Positions 39,101-49,595 of a DNA stretch of 64,000 bases are shown piece by piece. How positions within the stretch are numbered: the stretch's first letter is position 1; the number at the start of each line of letters is the position of its first letter. Position numbers and translations under genes: made by a program. The notes beneath the pieces were generated by a model that was given only the letters and a program-made list of their open reading frames with translations, did no database searches and was not told the origin of the DNA. Source of the DNA: Ditylenchus dipsaci (lineage: Eukaryota > Nematoda > Chromadorea > Rhabditida > Anguinidae); the NCBI GenBank assembly GCA_004194705.1, contig SADC01001329.1, positions 248,001 through 312,000 of the forward strand, in the 5' to 3' direction.

Positions 39101-40438
39101 CTTTTCTCACCTCGTTTGCAGTGCAGCTGGTCGCTGAAATATGTATGTATGAACAATTTTGTTGGGGAAAAATAGCATTGGAACAAAGGTTAATAAAACG
39201 TACTTATAAGGTGCACACCAGGGCTGCAGCCGAATTCTGTTTTTCTGTGTTTTTTCGCTGCTGTTTTTCTATTTTCTGTATTTTTGCAACAAAGAAAACG
39301 GAAAAATCATGGGCCTAGAATATAGGCTCAAGTCATAGGCCCGAAGTACTCCAAAAAGTTTTCGACCAATTTTGGTCGTCATCAGGACTGGAGGAACATT
39401 TTAAATGTGGGAAACAGACTTTTTTCGAAAAAAACGTTTTGACTAAAATTTTCTGTGTTTTACCATTTTTGTTTTTCTGCTTCTGTTTCTCAGAAGAATA
39501 CCGTTTTTCTGTTTTTCGGCTCCTTTTTTTAAGAACCGGGTGCAGCCGTTGTGTACACTATGTAGAGATTCTGATGAATAAATTTACGGTCATATCAATC
39601 CATCCATTTTTTCGAGCTAGAACTTTTGAGGTTATTTTACCTATACCATTTTGAGGAAGAAAAAATTCAGAGGCGAGGGGGCGGGGGGGCTAGAGCCTGA
39701 TTATCCCCATTTTAGATGAGTGCCTGTTACGAGCGAAAAACCTAGCTAGGCCATGAGTTGTGAGTCGTAAATAACTTTTTCACACTTCTTCACCCAGAGT
39801 TTACAAGAAAGCAAAGTGTTTTTCGGTTTTTGAGAAATCGAGAGAATTCTACATGTGTATGCAACCCTTTAAGCCCTTTCCACCTCCGGAGGATGTGGAA
39901 ATAAAAATTCTAAGAAATGCTTTTGGCCCAAAAATGTACATTTTGGTTTTTTTGAGAAAAAGGAATCATTTTTTTCATTGCTGATTGCCATTTTAAAAGA
40001 AAAAAAAGTTCAACGAAAAATTTAGAAAATATAAAAATTAGAGTCCTAAAAAGGGCAAATCTTTTCATACAGTACCCTATCTAACCTTGAGCTAAACGCT
40101 TAGCAGATCCAAAACAGTCCAATATCCAAATAACAAACCATTGGAAGAAGCAGGTTGATCATGACTAGTCAGAATGCACTTTTTACCATCAAATAGGAAA
40201 CCAGGCACACATTCACACCTGTTGTCGGCTGAACACAAAGAGTTGGGCAACAAAAAACAATCAGAATTTTGTGAACAACTGTTCTCAAAAATTGAATCGA
40301 TGACAGTGAATAGAAATCATCTTAAAAAAGAGTCCAATGGTTAAGGATCAAAAAAACTATTCTACCAATGGCAACACAAAAGTGAATTGAGGAGCGTAAA
40401 AAGCAATAAAAAGAATAATAAGTGATCGCAAGTTTCAT
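33102..40438 (-). CDS. Secreted EB-module / lustrin cysteine-rich protein
   Basis: EB modules and lustrin-type cysteine repeats occur in secreted nematode proteins of unclear function. Exons: 40366-40438 (signal peptide), 40139-40283, 38963-39133, 38760-38897, 33704-33786, 33534-33641 and 33102-33380, ending in TGA. Phases agree at every junction from exon 2 on, including across the 5-kb intron (TAT G|AA GGT). Exon 1 in this copy has one extra A, absent from copy A. Exons 2-4 give NSCSQNSDCFLLPNS, GEFCHFSEQCVDAGS and CTHPIQCLSGSICIHGKCRG with EB-like cysteine spacing. Exons 6-7 give CPHPSSSPQTDPLTGEIATC then CAPGFSCQFSIHGRGSYICC, the lustrin pattern. The C-terminal 60 residues are basic and then open to the stop. 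About 330 residues, probably exported. Confidence 0.75.
33534..33641 (-). CDS. Lustrin-type cysteine repeat exon, first half
   Basis: Reads EDYLCCDRSIKSAI then QCPHPSSSPQTDPLTGEIAT, 36 codons, phase 0 at both sides, with GTTTGT donor. The CPxxxxPxxDPxTGExxxC spacing is the diagnostic first half of the lustrin cysteine repeat. The second half continues in the exon at 33102-33380. Confidence 0.7.
33868..34190 (+). repeat. Palindromic-core repeat with both subterminal arms
   Basis: The core is flanked at 33790-33850 by AAGGGCTGTATAGGAAGGGA and at 34220-34285 by the inverse CCCTTCCCCTCCCAATACAG. This shows the likely full structure of the family: about 500 bases with roughly 50-base inverted arms. 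The centre here is enlarged by a GGTCAGGGGGG insertion. Confidence 0.7.
34573..35535. mobile_element. Pogo-like MITE with AACTCG-rich foldback inside
   Basis: Left end TACAGTCAAACTTCGGTAAACCGACACCCC; right part GGTGTCGGTTTATCGAGG...GGTGTCGGTGTAAAGAGG. The centre holds a foldback (GTAGAGTTTTGGATCAAAAG left, CTTTTGATCCTAAACTCTAC right) rich in degenerate CTCGAGTT-containing units of about 60 bases. A related right end lies at 45125-45240. Confidence 0.6.
35545..35790. repeat. Partial palindromic-core half plus arm
   Basis: Half of a core (GACATGATTCTGAGAAGTAC to GAGTTGAAAAACATGGTAAA), followed by the CCCTTCCCCTCCCAATACAG arm and a G-tract. No second half. Confidence 0.6.
35985..36515. repeat. 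Foldback element, about 240-base arms
   Basis: TCGATTGAGCGGATCAGAATTCCGG on the left mirrors CCGGAATTCTGATCCGCTCAATCGA on the right around a centre at about 36250. Outer arms carry CAGCTGATTTATTTTTCTGTCC and its inverse. Confidence 0.8.
36535..36655. repeat. TTAGGCATCC short tandem motif
   Basis: The decamer TTAGGCATCC recurs about seven times within 120 bases with variable spacers. The same motif in the other register (GGATGCCTAA) recurs near 23288 and 37650, inside the duplication. Confidence 0.6.
36777..37027. mobile_element. ACCGTATTTCC-ended MITE
   Basis: 251 bases. Starts ACCGTATTTCCTCTAGCAAGCGCG and ends with the inverse CGCGCTTATTAGAGGAAATACGGT. Best-preserved member of a family with pieces at 11904, 17807, 45640, 48600-48803, 58929 and 63621. 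No open frame. Confidence 0.8.
37055..37345 (-). repeat. Palindromic-core repeat copy, inverted orientation
   Basis: Runs from ACCATGTTTTTCAACTGGG to GCCCCAGTATTCAAAATC. A GC-rich centre with CCCCTGCGCTCATTCGGGG. Ends 26 bases before the start of duplication copy B. Confidence 0.7.
38184..38750. mobile_element. Mariner-type MITE with helix-turn-helix frame
   Basis: Starts CAGGGTGATCAAACTTTTTTAG and ends GTTCGATCACCCTG, with TA on both sides and about 60-base inverted ends. It lies in the intron right beside the exon 4 donor of the EB gene. Confidence 0.75.
38373..38576 (+). CDS. Helix-turn-helix fragment of mariner-type transposase
   Basis: The 67-codon frame begins MPYTNQEKSKFVLWMNES and includes RNVITGWMDKFLAEGSVQHL. 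The start is typical of the N-terminal HTH (DUF4817-like) found in some mariner-related and cellular derivatives. There is no catalytic domain, and the frame ends inside the element. It is intact only in copy B. Function in isolation unknown. Confidence 0.5.
   Translation: MPYTNQEKSKFVLWMNESNNNYATFVRRVQRGPPKVLGRNAAVPARNVITGWMDKFLAEGSVQHLLI
39219..39550. mobile_element. hAT-type MITE, copy B
   Basis: Same element as 24816-25145, flanked by GTGCACAC (39211-39218) and GTGTACAC (39551-39558). Lies in intron 2 of the EB/lustrin gene. Confidence 0.75.
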
Positions 40439-42361
40439 CAGTAGTTTGGTGAGATATTTATTTGCATATTAACTTGCAAAATGTCGATTTTGATATAGGT
40501 AAAGCAAACCAAAAACAAAAATAAAGATCCTCGAGAATTCACAGGATTTAAAGGTATCATCTGTTGCGGAAAAGTACCATAAAGATGCATTGATCAAACA
40601 TGAGGAAGAAGGAAATGAAACTATTTGAGAACCACTTGTTCTTCTTTCACCACATTCTAAAACATGAAATGAAAATATTCAACCTTATTTTATATGAGTC
40701 ATTCGGTGCGAATCTACAAAACAATTAAAACAAAAAAATTTCCGATCATGTTTTAGAACAACAACTGGTAAGGATTTTTGTGATTTTTTAGAACTAGACT
40801 GACCATAGCTGCACTTAGTCCCACACCCGACCGAGTTTCGGACTAAGTTTGGATCCAGGAATTTTTATTCTGTATTTTTGACTAGACGTTGCTCGTCAAT
40901 AGCTCATTTTGAAGCCCTGCATCAGAGGTGGAGCGGAAGACTGAAAAAGTCGGAACGAAAATCGGAACCGGAAGAAAGAAAATTAAAAAAGGGAAGTCGG
41001 AAATCGGAAAAACAAAGTGCCGGAAGTCAAAAGACGGAAATCGGTAGAAATTTAAAAATGTTCAAAACCTGTTTTTACAAGTGAACTTTTTTCTTCCAAA
41101 ATTTCCGAATTTCGCCCTACTTTTTGGAAATCGGAAGAAATAAAGTGTCACCGAACTGGGTGCCCACCAGTGTTTCAAAAGCACCGGTGCCGATGTTTTC
41201 GCTGGCACCGATTGCTTTCTAGCACATTTCCTTCTCGTTACTTTCTTTGTTTTTTCATACTAACCAGTAGGGTTGGCGGTTCGGGTACCCGTTTTCGGGT
41301 TTTTTTTATCCGAAATTATGGTGTCAACAAGCATATTGAATAGTTTTTGTTCATTTTTGTTCCGACCTCTCGTTAAAACCTAAAATATGAAGATTCTCAA
41401 GGTAAGGGTATTTACAAACAAAAATCGACTGGGCAAGGGGACGCGTTCACTAATTTTTAAAAAGTAGTAAAATTTTTGGATTTTCAAGGAATAAGAAAAT
41501 GAATTGGTGGTATAGTCCAGGCAAAAGAGATGCAGCAAGCTTAAATAAACTTAATCCTGCCAAAAAAACCCACTATACTGCGAGCTGAAAAAACTTTTAA
41601 TGCAATTGACAGAGATTTCCAGAGTAAGTTTTACGATTTTGACATTTTTAGGGGGGGGGGATTATAAGCTAAGAGAGAATAATTCAACAATTTTTGACTC
41701 AAAAATTTTTCGCGCCTTTGGCCCGACGAGTTCAAAAAATAAAAGCCCCCCTCTAATACAAGCCCCCATTTTATCTGTAATTTTTTTTGCTCTACCACCT
41801 GGCTACTAATTTCGATTTTTTGACACTGTAGTGTGAAACGAATTCAAAAAGAGTAATAAATAGGAAAAAAAGAAAAACATTCAAAAAATAGTCAAAAAAG
41901 TATGCAATCTCGTAGCGGTATTCGAACCATTCGGAATATAAAATGTACTCCCCTTTAACAGAACGAAAAACCAGTTTGGATGATGAAAAAATATTGAAAA
42001 CTCGTGTAAACTCGACCACCGATCCCCATTGTATGCACCGACTATCTTGACAACCAGCTCTAATATGACAATAACAAGAATCTCTGAATTACAACACGAT
42101 AATTACACCACCGCCACTAGCCCGATAAGAAGTTTATTTTAAAAATGTTGTTGGTATCGTTCATTGAAAATAGCTAAACGAAAATTAATAACAGAAGTTA
42201 GGAAATTCGAAGATAGCCATCGAAAATTTGCGAATTCGGTAAACATTCGAAAAAAGTGTAAGGAGTAGCTGTAAGGGGTCGCAATTGTAACGAGTTACTA
42301 TAACGAGTCATAATTTGTAACGAGTTTCTGTTATGCCACTTTTTTGCCGCAAATTTTTTCT

Positions 42362-43627
42362 TGTTGTAACCCCGTGCTTACATAGGCAGGTCGAGCTCGA
42401 ATGTCCAAATTTTACTTTTTCATATATAGGGTATTTAATAACAGAGAACAAGGCAGGCCTATAAGCACATATTTAAATAGTGTGAAAATATTTTTTTCAA
42501 CAATTTTTTACACAACACCTATATGACAAGCCAGATATTAAATCTTTTCGCTAAACTTTCGGAACTTATCTTCAAAGTTTGTTCATAGCACCCACGAGGG
42601 ACTCGTTCTCGACGGCTTATAAACTAAGTTCCCAATTTAGTGCAGTCACTTTGCTGCGACCTCTAAAATTTACGTACACAACCAAGATCAATCACAAACA
42701 TCTATAAGCCACACGCATATTCGGCTTGCCAAATATGCCTCTGAGCATTCATAATATCTAATTTATCTACCTTAAAACCTCTTTATATGGTCCCCCTGGC
42801 CTAGATAATATTATTTCGAAACCTAGACAGACGGTTGGGCTCGAGAACCAAGAAATAGCATGGTCCAGACAGTCTGGTCAGACGGTGGTGAGAAATCACT
42901 GGAACAAGCTGAACATGGGCGGATCAAACTGGTTAAACCGACCTGGTCCGACGGCACCTAAAGACTGTGTGATCCATGAGACCAACTCTGGATGGGCGGT
43001 CGTTCTTGGCCGATCTGGCAGTATAAAAGGAGTGGATGTTCACCCACAGCTTCATTCTGGCCAGCCGGCCACCAGCTCTCCAGTTTTTAGCTCTCCTTTT
43101 TTACTTGTATTATTTTCGTGCTTTGCTCTGAGCCCAGGACTTAGAACCATTTTCATGGTGTGCAGGATTTAGAATAATTACGGTCTAATGGACTTAGAAT
43201 TATTCTCCGTCCGTGGACTTGTGTTTTTCGTGCATTGTGGACTTGTATTTATTTTTGATCTAAGTCCCAGACTTAGAATTTTCTCTGTATGGTCCAGGAC
43301 TTAGTATGGACGCCTAGGTCGTGGACTTAGAGCGGGTCTGCTAGGTGCCTGGACTAATCATGAATTTGGTCCGTGGACTTAGTATGGTAGCCTAGGTCGT
43401 GGACTTAGTGCTATTCTGCTGGGTAACAGACTTGTTTGTTTCTGGTCTCTCTTATCAAATTTTATCTATGTGCTAGTACTGTATGTTCAATTTATCGTGT
43501 GCGCATTTATTTTTGATTGTACTTGTAGGGTTTAATTACCCAAGTTTTAGGTGTCAACCAATAAAATTTGGACGTTTAATTCCTAAACAAGATCCCCCGG
43601 TACACATCATCCGGTGTCCCGTCAACA
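42362..43627 (+). repeat. Candidate solo LTR (copy B)
   Basis: 1266 bases, bounded by TGTTG and CAACA. TATAAAAG at 43022-43029, GTGGACTTAG-type repeats at 43130-43440 and AATAAA at 43560-43565 are in the order expected for U3-R-U5. The downstream sequence carries no recognisable retroviral protein. Evidence is structural only. Confidence 0.3.
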
Positions 43628-43842
43628 CTGAGGCCCAAGGACTTAATCCGCAGTTCTGGGCTCGTCGTCTTCGTCGACGTCGTAATATTTATTATCCAGG
43701 AAGGACAGATTCCCTGAGCTTCCCTGATTCGAAGAGTTTTCCGACCAGGAACGGTCCAACCTCTGTGGACCAGTGATTACGCTACCCTCCCCGTGTGTCG
43801 GTCCAGCATCGCCTTCACTTAGAACCACTGCGCACGCTTGCA

Positions 43843-44880
43843 AGAAGCAATTGGAGGACGGGCAACCTCAATTGTTTGCTCATCGCAAAATTGAGATCTT
43901 GGGGAAACTCAAAGAAAGTTAAACCACAAAAAACTATATATTTTATCTAAATCTAACCAGAAAATTCTGTAATATAGAAAACTGCACCAGAAAGTGCATC
44001 GAAATAAAAAGAGGCTCTGGGAGTGCTTAGGAAGATACTTAAAAAAAAATTTTACGTAAAATTTTTTTCTTACCCTTTTTTTCTTACCCGCTAGAGAAGC
44101 GCATAATTTTGACATGGAATTAAGATCGATTCGGTTGTAAAACTGCCTTTAAATTGATAATTCGATGTAAGTTTCTCTCAAGACAACAATTATTAAATAT
44201 TAAAATTTTCAAATTTTAAATATTTTTTTGTCCTGACCGGAAATTGAAATTTCTCAATGATTTCTGAATTTTATAGGCAAATCAACCATGCTGATCATGA
44301 ATTTGACGTCAAAATTAAATAATTGCAAGAATTGCATGAGCTTTGATCGGCATTTTGCAAGGAAATCAAATTATATAGTCTGAAAATAACTCACATCGCT
44401 CAGAATCGCACCTCAGAAAAGCCAAAAGCCGCTGAAAGTTGTTTTCGGGGTTTACTAAAAGTGGGTAAATGTCTTGCGAAATTTCGATTGCCCGCATCAG
44501 AATGCTAGAATCGCTTAGAATCTCACCCTGAACCATCCAGAATCAGCCTAAACCACTCCGAACTACCCTAAACACTGGTTTAGAGTTTGATTTGCTTAAA
44601 AAACTCAGAAATCATTGTAAAATTTTAAATTTCGTTCAAGATAAAAAATATTAAATTTTGAAAAATTCGATTTTAATTTTTGTCTTGAGGGAAATTTGAA
44701 ATTTCACACCGATTTATACCTTTAAACGCATTTTAACAAGCAAATCAACTATGCTTAACCCGAATTTGGTGTTAAAACTATGTCGATCTGTTCTTGATCT
44801 GAACTGATCTGATCTTTGCCCGCCTCTTATATTAGCGACACAAAAATCAATGATAAAAAAAAATCAAATTACGAGTAATT
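43843..44880. other. Intergenic, diverged repeats
   Basis: Contains two diverged pieces of the family ending CAAATCAACCATGCTGATC / CAAATCAACTATGCTTAAC (44150-44310 and 44590-44775) and a stretch with CACCCTGAACCATCCAG-type repeats near 44525. No gene seen. Confidence 0.35.
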
Positions 44881-45110
44881 ACAAATTACCCTTTTTTGGT
44901 CCATTTCCACCCAAATACAGACCTAAATTCCTTTAAAAATGGTCAAAATGGGTAATTTTGGGTGGTCCAAAACTCAGTTTTTTATTGACCAGAACTCAAA
45001 AATAATGCCTTTTTGAACTCCTGAGGCCATTTTAGGTCGATATAGGGTGTTTGGAAACACTTTTGAAAAAAGTTGATTTGGGGGGGGGGGTATATCCAAG
45101 TAGCGCCAAA
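44880..45110. repeat. G-tract repeat, first direct copy
   Basis: Shares TTTTTTATTGACCAGAACTC, CTGAGGCCATTTTAGGTCGA and a terminal G-tract followed by TATATCCAAGTAGCGCC with 46895-47115. A diverged third piece lies at 8665-8790. Confidence 0.7.
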
Positions 45111-45736
45111 TTTTCTTTATGCGGACCAGCCTGGGGTGTCGGCTTATCGAGGTGTCGGTTATAGCGGTGCCACTTTGCATTATTTCTCTGCTGGCCAACC
45201 AAACCGGGCTGGAGGTGTCGGGTTAAAGAGGTTTGACTGTAAGATGATCCTACCGGGGCTGTTCCAGAACTCTTCAGTATTATTTTTGGAAGTGACGTTT
45301 TTGGCGATTTTAATTTACATACTCATTTGCAACCTTACACTCAAAATGTAGCTCTACTTCTCAGCTTCATTATCAGTATATGATTGTGAATGATCATGTA
45401 AATTAAAGTTGCAAAAAAGTCAGTTCCAAAATAATACCGAATCCTACACCTTGATAGTACTCATTTCTTCCCTGGTCAAACCTTCGCTAGCTACCTTATT
45501 TTTCTGAAGTGTTTTTGGTGATTTTGTGATTTTACTGACATCAAATCATTGCTGTAAGTAGTTACAATCGATTGCTCGATGAATTTTTGGCCCTCAAAGT
45601 CAAAAAACTTACTAAGGCTGAGATATAAGGTCCGTAGGGTGGGGGATTATTAGAGAGTGTGGGATTAATAGAGAAAATACGGTAAACCCAAAATATTTGC
45701 AAATGTGAATCTTTCTTTGAAATTTTTTAAATTCAG

Positions 45737-46265
45737 CCGAAGGAATGTCTTCTTCGTCGGGTAAAACTGACTCAGAATCTTCGATGCCATTTGGTGGATT
45801 GTTTGGTGGCTCAAACGTGTGCTTTAAAACATGTGGTATGGAGGATATACAATTTGCCGCAAGGGTAATACCTAACTCACAAAACAATATCCAGTTTTTA
45901 TTTAATTGTTTTGTTACAGAGAGCTGGCGAGATGTTCTTAACTATGAAAATCTGCATGGTAATCCTAACCATGATAACTGTGATTTGTGCTTTACTGATG
46001 ACCGCTACAGTGCTCTATTACATGTACAGCAGAAATCAAAAGCAGAAAAGAGATGACGAGGCAGCAATTGCACAAGTTCCTGTGCTTATACGGCTACCAC
46101 ACCTCCACTGTATAGTGGACCAATTAATAGAGGGACCCGAGGAAATCAGCAAGTAGACCACTGCAATGTTTCTCCGACTTCAAATTCTCAGATGGTTTCA
46201 AGTGTTCAAAAATTTGGCGCTGATTCACACGAATAGTTCATGTCGTTTAACTTAGTTTCAATAAA
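45737..46265 (+). CDS. Small single-pass membrane protein with PPxY motif
   Basis: Exon 1 (ATG at 45745, donor after 45864) encodes MSSSSGKTDSESSMPFGGLF, then NVCFKTCGMEDIQFAAR. After a 55-base intron, exon 2 (45920-) gives RAGEMFLTMK followed by a hydrophobic helix (CMVILTMITVICALLMTATV) and a basic RNQKQKR stop-transfer. One frame ends at 46156. The other, after one base restored near 46080, continues AYTATTPPLYSGPINRG to a stop at 46236 followed by AATAAA at 46260. PPLY would recruit WW-domain ubiquitin ligases, as in other small PPxY adaptors. An acceptor (ATTCAG) lies 8 bases before the ATG, compatible with trans-splicing or an upstream exon. Family not identified. Confidence 0.6.
46260..46265 (+). 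terminator. Poly(A) signal
   Basis: AATAAA 24 bases after the longer-frame stop codon of the PPxY protein. Its placement supports that frame. Confidence 0.5.
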
Positions 46266-46769
46266 AAAAACTTCTACACGTCCACTTGGGAAAAATTGAA
46301 AATACGGTCAACTTTTGACAAGATTCGTCAGTCCACTTCCAAAAATCACAAAGGTTCAGATTTTACCTTTGTTTTTTTGTGAATGACAATAATTTTGCAA
46401 TTAAGAACCGTAGCTCTCAATATGGTGACCTATTTTTAAAGGAGCATGCTGACCTGTTTCAAAATTTGTCCGCGCCAATTCAGAAAATTTTCCGAATCAT
46501 TGCACTTCTGTACGGATTTTTCTACTTGGTTTCTAACCTGTGATGTGGCTAGAACCTGGTCCTGCACTGTTGCACATGATCCTTCTGTGTGACAATTGTA
46601 ACATGAGGAGTAACCCTCAGTTCTGGGTTCACTTTATAATGTGCTACTGCGTGCATTTGCTGCAGTCTGGCTTCAAAGATTCTTTCTCTGAAAGTGAACT
46701 CCTCCTGGTATCGGAGAGCTATGGTTCCTGCCGCCTGACGGTATTCTTCTCTGATTCGAGCAATATCCT

Positions 46770-46890
46770 AATACCTTAGACACAAATCACTCGAAAGCGA
46801 CTCTGGATGCATGAAAAAGTATGCATTATAGAGTTTCTTTATGCGGTAGGCCCAGTCAACAAAACTATGTTCAACATCTTCCTTTTTGTT
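46770..46890 (-). repeat. Partial palindromic-core copy
   Basis: Half core from CCTTAGACACAAATCACTCG to GTTCAACATC. A second half core in the other orientation lies at 47620-47695. Confidence 0.65.
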
Positions 46891-46894
46891 AGAA

Positions 46895-47115
46895 ATTGGC
46901 ACCTTTTTAGTCCATTTCCACCAAATACAGACCTAAATCCCTTTAAAAATGGTCAAAATGAGTGATTTTGGGTGGTCCCAAAACTCAGTTTTTTATTGAC
47001 CAGAACTCAAAAATAATGCCTTTTTTGAACTCCTGAGGCCATTTTAGGTCGATATAGGGTGTTTGGAAACACTTTTGAAAAAAGTTGATTTGGGGGGGGG
47101 GGAGTATATGCAAGT
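46895..47115. repeat. G-tract repeat, second direct copy
   Basis: Highly similar to 44880-45110, in the same orientation, so the PPxY gene lies between two direct copies about 2 kb apart. Confidence 0.7.
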
Positions 47116-47814
47116 AGCGCCGAAATCTTTCTTTCAGATTTTTAATGGTTATTAGAAATTTGAAATCAATTATAAAACCGCTAAATTTTTACAAAACATA
47201 TACGGATCGTCCACCTTTTTCCCGATTTTCTTTGGACGATGCTTCAAAATGCCACCTTTTCGCTAAAATGAGACATATTGTGATAATCACAATGTTCTTC
47301 GGCTAAAGTTTTCGGCTAAATTTTTGGCTAAAGTACACAATGTTTACTTCGCCCGAAAATGCCCAAAATCATCTCAATCGTGCTTTTTTGATGTTTAAAG
47401 TTGAGAAAACATCTTTTTAAAACTGGGAAAGCACTTTATCAAAAAAATAGATTTTTACAAAAAAAATGTTTGCCTTGGTCCCAAGGCGAAAATATGTGAA
47501 AACATATCGAAAAAAATGTTTTTAGATTTGGCGCCAAACATCTTAAAAAGAAATGAGAGCTGTATTGAGAGAAAAAGGGAATAAAAAAGGGGCCACTTAT
47601 TACATAGGGCCTACAATCAAGAAGATGTTAAACATCGTTTTGAATACTGGGGTCTAATGCATAAATAAACTCTGGTATGCATACATTTTTAACTCTCAAG
47701 CAGGGTACTGCACAGGGTATAATTGTAACAATTGTAAATAATACTATTTTGGTATAAAAATAGCAAACATTACTTTCATACCCTGGTATAAAGTACAAGT
47801 TAATGCCTTTTATA

Positions 47815-47935
47815 CCCAGGTATTGTTATATACCCAGGGTATTGTTTTATACCCAGAGTATTGTTTTATACCCAGGGTATTGTTTTATACCCAGGGTATT
47901 GTTTATACCCAGGGTATACAATCACACCCTGGCCA
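47815..47935. repeat. Tandem TACCCAGGGTATTGTTTTA repeat
   Basis: About five 22-base units of TTTTATACCCAGGGTATTG. It sits at the start of a TACCCAGGGTA-family repeat that continues to about 48010 with CGCCGGATTCACAGCTCAGC. Confidence 0.8.
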
Positions 47936-48014
47936 ACTTGAAGCAAACTATCGATTGTAACGCCGGATTCACAGCTCAGCATGGTTGATTTGCTTGAAAA
48001 ACTGCCCTTAAAGG

Positions 48015-48475
48015 GGGGAGCTTTATATACGCATCGCTTTAGGTCGCAGGTTCGACTACCGCTGGCTGGATACCTTATTTTTTTTCTCCAATTATTTACA
48101 AGTTTAGTGTCAAAATGTAGCCAAGGTCCTGGGCTTTCATTTGAGCTATCATAGAGGTGAAAAGTAGGTATAAACTTAGGTCTAAAATATGAATCTGTAT
48201 ATGAAACGTGTGACTTGTCGAAAAAATGCAGAAATATCAATCAAACCAGTAGAAGAAAACCCTCGAAACTATCGATTATCGGAGCTCTAGCCTATTTTTT
48301 AGCATATGAATAAGCTACACTAGAAGTGAAACCCTGCGTCGATGGTCTTGTCGGATAGTCAAAAGCCCGAGGATGATTTTTACACGAAATTATTAATAAA
48401 ATAAAATGTATGGTGTGCAGCCGGTGGTAGTCGAACCTGTGACCTGCGCGGTGCGGATATTAAGTTTCCCTCCCT
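48015..48475. repeat. Inverted repeat with tRNA-like B-box arms
   Basis: GTCGCAGGTTCGACTACCGC on the left is inverted against GGTGGTAGTCGAACCTGTGAC on the right. Each arm has a B-box-like GGTTCGACTACC. A transcript through it would fold back. No complete tRNA. Confidence 0.55.
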
Positions 48476-48595
48476 TTAATTTGGCTGCCCTGGACAAACA
48501 ATTGGCCTGAAAATTGGCCCAAAAATCATAAAAAAAAATTGAAAATAGGATAAAAACTTTTATTGTTGGAGTGGTAAATTACTTCAAATTTATGA

Positions 48596-48803
48596 TCGAA
48601 AAATAAGCGCCCCCTTCTAATTGCCCCCCCCCCTAGAGGTCGATCGGAAAATAAGCGCCCCCCTTCTAATTGCCGCCCCCCTCTAATTGCCGCCCCCCCC
48701 CCTAGAGGTCGATCGGAAAATAAGCGCACCCCTTCTAATTGCCGCCCCCTAGAGGTCGATCGGAAAATAAGCGCCCCGGGCGGCAATTAGAGGAAATACT
48801 GTA
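48596..48803. repeat. Tandem TAAGCGCCCC/CTCTAATTGCCGCCCC array
   Basis: Three units of about 55-60 bases, each with AGAGGTCGATCGGAAAATAAG and CTTCTAATTGCC. The array ends AATTAGAGGAAATACTGTA, linking it to the ACCGTATTTCC MITE family. Confidence 0.75.
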
Positions 48804-49595
48804 TACACCAGCTGTTTCCTTCGAAATTAAAATTTATTTATTTATCTGTTACAGTTATCAGTTATATTTCAATGACGATAAACTTAAATTTCAGCGAAAA
48901 TTTAAAAAATCTGGTTTCAAATATTTATTAGCTCAAAACTTTGACCGAGAAACACTGCTACACCTTAAAACTTGTCAAGACGAAAAAATTTAATTTTGGC
49001 GCAACTTCAAATTTTGAAATGCAAATTTTAAATTTTTTTATTTTTGAATAACCACAACATTATACCCGGTCGGCTTATTAAGAACTTTATTTTAAAAAAT
49101 AAAACAGACAGTTTTCTATAACAAGTGGACAAAAAACACAATAAAAAACAAAAAAATCGCTTATTTTTTGTCATAGGATTAAAGATAGTCAAAAATTTCG
49201 TCCATCGAGTTTAAATTATCAATAACAGAAAAACAAGGCTATGAGCGAAAATTCTTTTATTCTAGGCTTTCTCAGCATAAAAAGTTACCCCGGAACAGTT
49301 TTCTCAAAAAGACAAAAACGTTGAGATTTCATAAGATCAATAGGTGGTCGAGGTCCTGGTCGAGCTTCAAAAATATTAGAAAAATTCAATTTCCAAGCGA
49401 TTTTTGCAATAAATGTTGGTAACCTTCACAGCCAGAAGAAAGCCCTGGATTTTCTGAACCGGATAGTACCAAACATTAACTTTTGTACCAAAAAGAGATG
49501 GACAATGGTCACGGTGCAAGAACAAAATTTTCAAATATTTTTGAAACACGATTTCGTAATAAAAAAGCTCGAGCTCGATCACGACCTCGACCTGC
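48804..49595. other. AT-rich spacer, no gene seen
   Basis: No exon with splice logic recognised. The end carries GGCAGGTCGAGG-type sequence, also seen near 42385. Confidence 0.35.

Larger units (their letters stand above)
37372..43842. repeat. Direct duplication, copy B (6.47 kb)
   Basis: Same content and order as copy A: mariner MITE, EB-module exons, hAT MITE, AT-rich spacer, G-tract repeat, TATA-containing region and GTGGACTTAG repeats. Frames are mostly better preserved here, but the signal-peptide exon is better in copy A. That is what independent errors on one template would produce. Confidence 0.9.
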
